DNA of 5,866 nucleotides from contig MNXK01000167.1 of assembly GCA_001872165.1 (NCBI GenBank), positions 1-5,866 of the forward strand, in the 5' to 3' direction. The stretch is from Anaerolineae bacterium CG2_30_58_95. GTDB lineage: Bacteria > Chloroflexota > Anaerolineae > Anaerolineales > Villigracilaceae. A program made the position numbers and the translations under genes. Positions 1-5,246 of this stretch are shown here, piece by piece (position 1 is the first letter of the stretch; every line of letters begins with the position of its first letter). A model generated the notes under the pieces. That model was not told the origin of the DNA and did no database searches. It saw nothing but the letters and a program-made list of their open reading frames with translations.

Positions 1-204
1 GGCTGGGATGCTGGTCAGCGTGGCGATCACATCCGCGTCGATAGGCACGCCGAAGCGTTCTTCGAGCAGCAGCAGGATGCCCATGTGACCCATCGAATCC
101 CATTGCTTGATCCCGCCGAAGGCCAGATTGGGTGGGATTTCATCAATAGTGACTTGCAGGGCTTCGGCGATAAGGTTTTGTACGTTTTTTGTTATTGTTT
201 CCAT
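1..204 (-). CDS. Acyl carrier protein, 3' end outside window
   Basis: The minus strand from ATG at 204 is open for 68 codons to the window edge. The translation has an ACP helical pattern: an N-terminal helix (about residues 4-18), a loop, then WDSMGHM (35-41), followed by the hydrophobic-acidic helix GILLLLEERFGV (42-53). Ser37 in the D-S-M motif is the expected 4'-phosphopantetheine attachment site. ACPs are usually 75-90 residues, so only about 10-20 are missing. As a carrier it would hold an acyl thioester in the cytoplasm for a ligase, ketosynthase or transferase, presumably encoded further left. A weak AGG lies 8 nt before the ATG. The gene starts 43 bp after the stop of the GT-like gene, across a palindromic repeat. 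ACP genes also occur beside nonulosonate genes in the Campylobacter flagellin glycosylation locus, which is a precedent but does not prove the same role here. The family call is firm; the acyl substrate is unknown. Confidence 0.88.
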   Translation of the reverse strand, partial: METITKNVQNLIAEALQVTIDEIPPNLAFGGIKQWDSMGHMGILLLLEERFGVPIDADVIATLTSIPA

Positions 205-216
205 CAAAAATACCTA

Positions 217-279
217 CGGAGTCCGAAGTCTCCAGACTTCGGATTATTCATGACCAACGTCGGGAGACGTTGGACTCCG
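217..279. repeat. Palindromic element with outer stem and two inner hairpins
   Basis: Outer arms cggagtcc (217-224) and ggactccg (272-279) are perfectly complementary. They enclose two hairpins: tccgaagtct (222-231) with agacttcgga (234-243), and ccaacgtc (254-261) with gacgttgg (266-273) around the loop ggga. The outer arms overlap the inner stems by two or three bases, so the structure is a compact three-way junction or alternates between forms. The element covers the last ten codons and the stop (248-250) of the GT-like gene and most of the gap before the ACP gene. There is no T-run directly after a stem on the minus strand, so a standard intrinsic terminator is not indicated. Confidence 0.85.
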
Positions 280-1882
280 GCTGTGCTTCCAACAAAAAGT
301 CGCCCTCACCCAAAATGCCATCCAGCAGCGCACGGACAGTCGGCGAGGCAGCGGGCAGCAGCGATTGCCAGGCGAACTTCCTGAAGCGCACATAGCCGCG
401 GGTTTCGGTCGCTTCCAGCCAGGCATCGAAAGGCAGTGAGGAGCGGAACAACTGATAATACAGGAAGCGCCGGGCGTTCCGGCGATGTTCCGACGGCGCA
501 GCCACTTCCTGTGCGGCAAGGAACTTTTCGAACGTTCTGCGGAATTCCGCCTGCGTCTGCGGAAAGAAGACCGTCGGATACTGCGTAAAGCGCGCCTTGC
601 CGGCGCACAGGACTGACGTGCCCATGATCGTAGCCTCCAACCCGATAGTCGAGTTATAGATCATCACGAACTTTGCGCGTTGGATCAATTCGTATGAGCT
701 TATGAATTCATCCGGCGGGACGAACACCACGTTGGGCAAATCGGTCGCCCGACTCTGTTCGATCCAGGCCGCCACGCTCTCACGGCTGGCCTTGCCGGGG
801 CGCGCCTCGTCCGGGTGAGCGCGGATGACAAACAGCGTTTCGGGATGTTTTCTGGCGACTTCCAGCACCAGGTCCAGCCAGGCAAACATGGTGGGGAAAA
901 CCACGTTGGAATGCGGCTGGCTGGTATCGAAGATAACGTTGGTAAAGACCGGCACGATTTGCTCGAATCCGGCTGCCTTTTGTAAAAATTCCTGGCTCAA
1001 TCCCTTCATCTCCGGCCAGAAGCGGATGCCCGCCATGCTGAATTTGCCCTGGAATCGCTTTTCGAGGTAGGCATCCAGACGGGCATTTTGCTCCGCGTTC
1101 AATTCGAAGTCGTCAGGGATGGTGATGGGATAGATGGTGGCCTCGCCGGTGGTGAAGTAGCCGCTCAACGGTTGGAAGCCGACCTCGTGCGTGAGCACGC
1201 GGATGCCGCGCTGCCGCGCCAGCCAGGCCGCGGTTGCCTCAGGGAAGAACTGGCCGTTAAAAACGACGACAGTTTGCGGGTTGTTGCGCTCTAATAGGGC
1301 ATTGAATTCGCTGGCAGCATTCCAGGCAGAAAGGATGTATTCACGATACAGAAAGCGCGTCGGTTCGTCATCCACAAGATTATGCAGCCGCAGCCGCCAG
1401 CGGATAGATGGCAGCACCAGCGCGCCCAGAGGTATGTGACGAGTGACGAGTGACGAGTGAACTGTATCTGATTGGTGACCGGTCACTGGGAACTGGAAGC
1501 TCATCAGATCAGCGAGGCTCAATCCCGCAAGCGCTTCGGCTAACCTGTCATCGCGCTGAAATGCGAACCATTGCACGCCAGCATGAGCGTAGTTGAAGCG
1601 CGATTGGCGCAGGCACATTTCGCACGGCGGGGGCTGGCTGAAATCGTCGCGGTCGGTGCCGAGGACGCAGCGGCTCATCCCTGCCCTGCAGACGAAATGC
1701 ACCACTGGCGCGCCTGCCAGCCGGACTGCCCAGGATGTGACCAATGAGAAAGCCGCGTTCAGGCTCAAGCCGCTCAAGCGCGTGGAGGCGTTGAAAAAGA
1801 CGACCGGTCTCTGGCCAGGATCGGGTCGCGCCTGACGGGAGACCTGTCGCGCCAGCCGGACGAGGCGAAGAACATCCTTCAT
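248..1882 (-). CDS. Probable GT-B/capsule-synthesis-like surface polysaccharide glycosyltransferase
   Basis: The product is 544 residues from ATG at 1882. The N-terminal part has VVFFNAS (27-33) and four cysteines, C65, C72 and the CEMC pair C87/C90, spaced like a metal site. The middle holds VVVFNGQFFPE (205-215) and HEVGF (232-236). The C-terminal half looks like the nucleotide-sugar domain of capsule-synthesis (KpsS/LipB-like) GT-B proteins, with RAHPDE (354-359) and YNSTIGLEA followed by GTSVLCAG (409-428). There is no signal peptide or membrane segment, so a cytoplasmic role is expected. Just after neuB it is a candidate for transferring the activated nonulosonate or another residue of the glycan. 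An in-frame TTG at 1942, 2 nt after the neuB stop and preceded by AAAGGGA, would add 20 residues. I prefer the ATG because the extra codons include rare ones (AGG, ATA, CGA) and the region holds a small inverted repeat (gttggc/gccaac), but the TTG remains possible. The last eight residues come from a palindromic repeat. Donor and acceptor cannot be told. Confidence 0.75.
   Translation of the reverse strand: MKDVLRLVRLARQVSRQARPDPGQRPVVFFNASTRLSGLSLNAAFSLVTSWAVRLAGAPVVHFVCRAGMSRCVLGTDRDDFSQPPPCEMCLRQSRFNYAHAGVQWFAFQRDDRLAEALAGLSLADLMSFQFPVTGHQSDTVHSSLVTRHIPLGALVLPSIRWRLRLHNLVDDEPTRFLYREYILSAWNAASEFNALLERNNPQTVVVFNGQFFPEATAAWLARQRGIRVLTHEVGFQPLSGYFTTGEATIYPITIPDDFELNAEQNARLDAYLEKRFQGKFSMAGIRFWPEMKGLSQEFLQKAAGFEQIVPVFTNVIFDTSQPHSNVVFPTMFAWLDLVLEVARKHPETLFVIRAHPDEARPGKASRESVAAWIEQSRATDLPNVVFVPPDEFISSYELIQRAKFVMIYNSTIGLEATIMGTSVLCAGKARFTQYPTVFFPQTQAEFRRTFEKFLAAQEVAAPSEHRRNARRFLYYQLFRSSLPFDAWLEATETRGYVRFRKFAWQSLLPAASPTVRALLDGILGEGDFLLEAQPESNVSRRWS
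1436..1460. repeat. 7-bp tandem repeat (gtgacga x3.6) inside the GT-like gene
   Basis: The plus strand reads gtgacga at 1436-1442, 1443-1449 and 1450-1456, then gtga. Fifteen bases to the right is a perfect 12-bp palindrome, gtgaccggtcac (1475-1486). Together they encode about residues 129-149 of the GT-like protein, a stretch rich in Ser, Thr, His and Val between two otherwise hydrophobic, ordered-looking segments. Three 7-bp units make 21 nt, so the frame is kept. It resembles an intergenic-type repeat that has become part of the coding region. Confidence 0.8.
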
Positions 1883-1944
1883 GCGGGATATTTTTCGTTG
1901 GCCGTAGTCTGCCAACGTTCCCGGAGAGAACCTGCCTGCCAAGA

Positions 1945-2820
1945 TTATCCCTTTACTCTTCTAAGCCTGTTGAGCGAAGACATTTCGCTCTCGTAAACTT
2001 TCTTCTCGCCATCGCCCAGCGCGGACTCGGTGACGCGGATATACTTGACCAGCCGCTCGAAACCACCTGGCTCGACCGAGGCAGACTGGTCGCTGCCCCA
2101 CATGGCGCGGTCGAGGGTGATGTGCCGCTCGACCAGGCACGCGCCCAGCGCGACAGCCACCGCCGAGGGGACAAGTCCCACCTCGTGGCCGGAGTAGCCG
2201 ATTGGGCACGGGAAGGTCTCGCGCAGGGTCGCGATCATGCGCAGGTTGAGTTCCTCCGGCTCGCAGGGATAGGTGCTGGTGGCATGGGTAATGACCAGAT
2301 CCTCCGTGCCGAGCACATCCACAGCGACCTTGATCTGCTCGAGGGTGGACATGCCGGTCGAGAGGATGAGCGGCTTATGGGTCTTGCGCAGGTGACGGAG
2401 CAAATTGTGATCGGTCAGCGCAGCGGAAGGGATTTTATAGGCTGGTGTGTGGAACCGTTCGAGAAAGTCCACCGAGGGCTCATCCCAGACAGATGCAAAC
2501 CAGGGTACATTGCGCTTCTTGCAGTACCGGTCAATTTCGCGGTATTCGGCCTCGCCGAACTCGACTTTGCGCCGATATTCGAGGTAGGTAATGTAGCCCC
2601 AGGGCGTCTCGCGCATTTGGTTCTTTTGCTCATCTGGAGTAGAAAGTTCCGGCGTGCGCTTCTGGAACTTGACCGCCTCCACACCCGCGTGAACGGCGGC
2701 GTCAATCATCTGTTTGGCGATTTCGAGGTCGCCATTGTGGTTGACGCCAATCTCGGCGACAATGTAGGTCGGATGGCCGTCGCCAACCATGCGATTGCCA
2801 ATTTTTACTTTACGAGTCAT
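1945..2820 (-). CDS. neuB: NeuB-family nonulosonic acid synthase lacking the SAF domain
   Basis: This enzyme condenses phosphoenolpyruvate with an N-acyl-mannosamine-type sugar (or its 6-phosphate) to give a nine-carbon nonulosonic acid, in the cytoplasm. The 291-residue product is a single TIM-barrel domain. It shows AEIGVNHNG (22-30), KFQ (51-53), KIPSAAL (129-135), LSTGM (153-157), TSTYPCEPEELNL (181-193), YSGHE (209-213) and ERHITLD (231-237). His212 and His233 match the metal-binding histidines of the family. Typical NeuB/LegI/PseI proteins have about 330-350 residues with a C-terminal SAF (antifreeze-like) domain; this one stops after LNRLRRVKG where that domain would begin. I chose ATG 2820 because GGAG lies 6 nt upstream; the upstream TTG (2847) and ATG (2832) fit less well. 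It follows the neuA fusion across a 244-bp repeat-filled gap and directly precedes the GT-like gene. The family is secure, but whether the product is Neu5Ac, legionaminate, pseudaminate or another sugar is open. Confidence 0.92.
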   Translation of the reverse strand: MTRKVKIGNRMVGDGHPTYIVAEIGVNHNGDLEIAKQMIDAAVHAGVEAVKFQKRTPELSTPDEQKNQMRETPWGYITYLEYRRKVEFGEAEYREIDRYCKKRNVPWFASVWDEPSVDFLERFHTPAYKIPSAALTDHNLLRHLRKTHKPLILSTGMSTLEQIKVAVDVLGTEDLVITHATSTYPCEPEELNLRMIATLRETFPCPIGYSGHEVGLVPSAVAVALGACLVERHITLDRAMWGSDQSASVEPGGFERLVKYIRVTESALGDGEKKVYESEMSSLNRLRRVKG

Positions 2821-2826
2821 TTTCTT

Positions 2827-2830
2827 CTCC
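2827..2830 (-). promoter_or_regulatory. Shine-Dalgarno site of neuB
   Basis: GGAG on the minus strand sits 6 nt before the ATG at 2820, the clearest ribosome binding site in the window. It decides the neuB start, because using the upstream TTG or ATG would place it inside the coding region. A second GAGG lies at 2834-2837. Confidence 0.7.
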
Positions 2831-2870
2831 ATTCCTCGTAGTGACAACTTTAGTGTCTATCCGAAAACCT

Positions 2871-3047
2871 CTGGAACGCGGACTTTAGTCCGCAATGCAG
2901 GGCAGACTGAAGTCTGCATTCCGTTAAAGCTGGAACGCGGACTTTGGTCCGTAGTGCGGGGCAGACTGAAGTCTGCGTTCCGTTAAAGCTGGAACGCGGA
3001 CTTTAGTCCGCAATGCAGGGTAGACTGAAGTTTGCGTTCCGTTATAC
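2871..3047. repeat. Three tandem 59-bp double-hairpin repeats
   Basis: Units lie at 2871-2929, 2930-2988 and 2989-3047; units 1 and 2 match at 54 of 59 positions and all five differences are transitions. Each unit contains two hairpins with 6-bp stems and 4-nt loops. In unit 1 these are gcggac/gtccgc (2878-2883, 2888-2893) and gcagac/gtctgc (2902-2907, 2912-2917). Units 2 and 3 keep these stems with one or two wobble-type changes. Each unit also begins with ggaac and ends near gttcc (attcc in unit 1), allowing an outer stem. The array fills most of the 244-bp gap between the neuA fusion and neuB. Apart from it this gap holds only the neuB ribosome binding site, and I see no convincing promoter. 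Confidence 0.92.
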
Positions 3048-3060
3048 GGATAAGCGCTTG

Positions 3061-3102
3061 GTCGCTAGAGCGACTGCCCCAAAGGGGCTTCGCGAAAGTC
3101 GC
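3061..3102. other. Alternative hairpins at the 3' end of the neuA fusion gene
   Basis: The sequence gcgac or its complement occurs three times. gtcgc (3061-3065) can pair with gcgac (3070-3074) across the stop codon, or gcgact (3070-3075) can pair with agtcgc (3097-3102), enclosing gcccc-aaa-ggggc (3076-3088). The two pairings exclude each other. No T-run follows on the minus strand, so I do not call a terminator. It could affect transcript stability or be chance in GC-rich coding sequence. Confidence 0.3.
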
Positions 3103-4330
3103 CACTACGGATCTTGTTCAGAATTAACTCACACAACTCCCGCACCGCGCCGTGACCGCCGCGCTTGTTCAAGACGAAATCGGCCGCCCGCGCCACCTCG
3201 GGGTATGCGTCTGCAACAGCCACTGCCCAGCCAACCATCTCGAAGCAGGGCAGGTCGTTGATATCGTTGCCGACGTAGACAACGTGAGCCGGGTCCACCT
3301 TTCGCTCGGCGAGCAGTTTTTTCAGGGCTTCGCCTTTTTCGCGGATGCCCACGCTCTGCACGGCCTCCACGCCGATTTTCTTCGCCCGCGCCGTGACGAC
3401 CGGATTGGGTTCCGATGATAGGATGATAACCTCTATTCCCATCTCGCGCAGGGCGCGGATGTGCATGCTGTCACTGCGGCTGGCGGCGACCATCTCGCGC
3501 CCGGTCTCATCCGTCCAGACGCGGTTATCGGTCACCACGCCATCGAAATCCAGCACGATGAGTTCGATCTCCTCCGGCAGCGGGCGGCGGGGTTTGCCAG
3601 GCCAAACCATCTCCAATCCGCCAAACGAGACCAGCCATTCATATTTCGCCCAATCGGACAGGTTATCCAGATCTACCGTGTAGCGCGGGTCCAAGACAAG
3701 CGGATAAATAATCCTTCCACTCATCGAGCCTTTTTCGAGGATGGTAGTCGTGCGGATGGCGTCAACGTGACCGGTCTGCCAGTAGACCGGCGGCAGGCTC
3801 TGGCGTGGCGCGTTGTATGGCTCATCAATGCCAGGAACAGCGAGCAGGTTCTGCATCGGGGCGTTCTCGCCGGCCGGCAGCCGCCACATCTTGTGGGGGT
3901 TCTGCCCGGCTGGTACAACGCCGCGCACGCAGTCAGCTTCGGGATGTGCAAGAAGCAGCCTCACGGCGTTATCCACACAGTCCCTCGGACGGATGGGCGA
4001 GGTCGGGCGCAACTGCACGATCACATCCGGTTTATAGCCTTCGTTCTCGGCCAGCCATTTCAGGGCATGCTCGAAGACAGGCAGGTCAGTGGTATTATCC
4101 TGTGCCAGTTCTGCCGGGCGCAGGAAGGGAACTTCTGCCCCAAACCGGCGGGCGATGGCGGTGGTCTCCTCGTCGTCGGTGCTGACAATAACGCGCGTCA
4201 CCGCCTCAGCCTGCAAGCCGGCCGCGATGCTGTAGGCGATCAGCGGGTAGCCGGCAAACGGGCGGATATTCTTGCGCGGGATCCCCTTGGAACCTCCACG
4301 AGCGGGAATGAGAGCGAGAGTTTCAGTCAT
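3065..4330 (-). CDS. neuA: CMP-nonulosonate synthetase fused to KdsC-like HAD phosphatase
   Basis: The 421-residue product has two domains. Residues 1 to about 235 are an acylneuraminate cytidylyltransferase: IPARGGSKGIPRKN (8-21) is the CTP-binding signature with Arg11 expected to be catalytic, then QLRPTSPIR (106-114) and VDLDNLSD (219-226), whose D220/D222 match the Mg-binding acidic pair. After a short proline-rich linker, residues 255-421 form a KdsC-type HAD hydrolase: DFDGVVTDN (261-269, nucleophile D261 and acid D263), RSDSMHIRAL (285-294), LSSE (304-307), K332, and GNDINDLP (354-361). All HAD core residues are present. The first domain makes the CMP-sugar from CTP and nonulosonate; the second may remove a 9-phosphate first. 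The architecture resembles vertebrate CMAS. ATG 4330 fits the family N terminus but lacks a ribosome binding site. An in-frame ATG at 4375 with AAGG 6 nt upstream would add 15 residues encoded entirely by a repeat. Confidence 0.93.
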   Translation of the reverse strand: MTETLALIPARGGSKGIPRKNIRPFAGYPLIAYSIAAGLQAEAVTRVIVSTDDEETTAIARRFGAEVPFLRPAELAQDNTTDLPVFEHALKWLAENEGYKPDVIVQLRPTSPIRPRDCVDNAVRLLLAHPEADCVRGVVPAGQNPHKMWRLPAGENAPMQNLLAVPGIDEPYNAPRQSLPPVYWQTGHVDAIRTTTILEKGSMSGRIIYPLVLDPRYTVDLDNLSDWAKYEWLVSFGGLEMVWPGKPRRPLPEEIELIVLDFDGVVTDNRVWTDETGREMVAASRSDSMHIRALREMGIEVIILSSEPNPVVTARAKKIGVEAVQSVGIREKGEALKKLLAERKVDPAHVVYVGNDINDLPCFEMVGWAVAVADAYPEVARAADFVLNKRGGHGAVRELCELILNKIRSGDFREAPLGQSL

Positions 4331-4336
4331 AGGCAA

Positions 4337-4425
4337 ATGTAGACAAGTATACAGGTAAACACGTACACAGTACATACACCGCCTTGTTTACCTGTATACC
4401 TGTGTACTTGTTTACCTGTTTCCCT
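4337..4425. repeat. Two convergent arrays of 8-bp repeats forming a long inverted repeat
   Basis: On the plus strand 4386-4425 is five octamers of consensus GTnTACCT: gtttacct, gtatacct, gtgtactt, gtttacct, gtttccct. On the minus strand 4368-4337 gives four more: gtgtacgt, gtttacct, gtatactt, gtctacat; a further out-of-phase unit lies at 4372-4379. The arrays face each other, so 4347-4361 (gtatacaggtaaaca) is perfectly complementary to 4385-4399. Extending outwards, 22 of 25 positions pair (4337-4361 with 4385-4409), leaving a 23-nt loop (4362-4384). The element fills the gap between the SDR and neuA genes, overlaps the SDR stop codon by 2 nt and ends 6 bp before the neuA ATG at 4330. Confidence 0.92.
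4382..4385 (-). promoter_or_regulatory. Possible ribosome binding site for an alternative neuA start
   Basis: AAGG on the minus strand lies 6 nt before an in-frame ATG (4373-4375). Most of this site and the ATG fall in the 23-nt loop of the inverted repeat, where they would be accessible even if the stem forms. The start preferred on protein grounds (4330) has no such site. This may be real or a chance product of the repeat. Confidence 0.35.
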
Positions 4426-5242
4426 ACCAAGCCGTCCAGCCTCCATCCACCACCAGGTTGCCGCCGGTCACGTACGAGGAAGCATCCGAGGCGAGGAAAA
4501 GCAGCGCGCCGTTCATCTCGTCCTTGCGCGCCATGCGGCCGAGGATGGTCTTGGCAGAGTAGTTGGCGACAAAGGTTTCGTCGTGGTCATTGAACACGCC
4601 GCCAGGTGACAACGAATTTACACGGATCTCTGTCCCGGCATAATAGGCGGCGAGATATTTGGTGAAGCCCAGCACACCAGCTTTGGTCACCGTGTAATAG
4701 ACTGGCTTGAACGCCACCCGCCGGCCGTTCTTGATGTAAATGCGCTGGTCGGGGCCGTTCAGCCCGTAGGTCGAGCAGATGTTGATGATGCTGCCGCGCC
4801 GGCCCTGTTCGAGCATCGGTTTGACGCACGCCTGCGTGACCAGGAACATACCGGTCAGGTTGACGTTGAGAGCCGCGTTCCACTGGTCGAGCGGGTAATC
4901 CTCGAACCGGCCGGGGGTGATGCCCTTTGCCAGCGCCTCGGCGTCGAACTTCGGGTCGAGGGCGGCGCTGTTGACCAGCACATCCAGCCGCCCGAATTCC
5001 TTCAACGTCATCTCGACCAGCGCGGCGCAGGCGGCCGGGTCGGTGACATTCAGCGGGAAGGGAATGGCATGGGTGAGGGATTCGGCCACGCTTCGCGCGG
5101 GACCCGCTGCCAGGTCCGCCACGACGACGACCGCGCCAGCCTCGGCCAAAGTCCGGCAAAATTCGCTTCCCAGCAATCCCGCCCCGCCGGTGACGATGGC
5201 AACGCGGCCTTTCAGGTTGAATTTCTCGAAAATGTTTTCCAT
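4424..5242 (-). CDS. SDR-family NAD(P)-dependent oxidoreductase
   Basis: The 272-residue product is a complete classical short-chain dehydrogenase/reductase. The Rossmann motif is TGGAGLLG (18-25), and Asp43 after the second strand suggests preference for NAD(H). NVTD (65-68) and LVNSAA (89-94, in place of the common NNAG) follow. The catalytic set is Asn128, Ser157 and YTVTK (Tyr183, Lys187), then LSPGG (211-215) and the C-terminal TGGNLVVDGGW (259-269). A segment of about 20 residues between Ser157 and Tyr183, containing IYIKNGRR, is longer than in many SDRs. It recalls PtmA-like enzymes of nonulosonate loci, a resemblance from memory only. In this cluster it probably oxidises or reduces a carbonyl or hydroxyl on the sugar precursor. 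The ATG at 5242 lies 4 bp after the acyltransferase stop, suggesting translational coupling, with only a weak GAG as ribosome binding site. The fold and catalytic competence are clear; the substrate is not. Confidence 0.92.
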   Translation of the reverse strand: MENIFEKFNLKGRVAIVTGGAGLLGSEFCRTLAEAGAVVVVADLAAGPARSVAESLTHAIPFPLNVTDPAACAALVEMTLKEFGRLDVLVNSAALDPKFDAEALAKGITPGRFEDYPLDQWNAALNVNLTGMFLVTQACVKPMLEQGRRGSIINICSTYGLNGPDQRIYIKNGRRVAFKPVYYTVTKAGVLGFTKYLAAYYAGTEIRVNSLSPGGVFNDHDETFVANYSAKTILGRMARKDEMNGALLFLASDASSYVTGGNLVVDGGWTAW

Positions 5243-5246
5243 TCGG

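Noticed and set aside
184..190. A T-run on the plus strand (six T) as part of a terminator.
   Set aside because: It lies inside the ACP coding region, has no stem before it in the plus direction, and no plus-strand gene ends there.
2122..2841. A 239-codon open frame on the plus strand opposite neuB.
   Set aside because: It overlaps almost all of the conserved neuB gene, has no family signature, and is explained by codon bias of the real gene.
2871..3047. The tandem 59-bp repeats as a CRISPR array.
   Set aside because: The units are directly adjacent with no unique spacers, and the whole unit is repeated.
3070..3102. The nested GC-rich hairpin at the end of the neuA fusion as an intrinsic terminator.
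   Set aside because: No T-run follows on the minus strand and the stem is within coding sequence; the operon appears to continue into neuB.
3461..4342. A 293-codon open frame on the plus strand opposite the neuA fusion gene.
   Set aside because: It is antisense to a gene with clear catalytic motifs, and its translation shows no recognisable domain; long antisense frames are common in GC-rich coding DNA.
4587..5159. A 190-codon minus-strand frame inside the SDR gene.
   Set aside because: The translation is Arg/Gly/Pro-rich without motifs, while the overlapping SDR frame has the full catalytic set.
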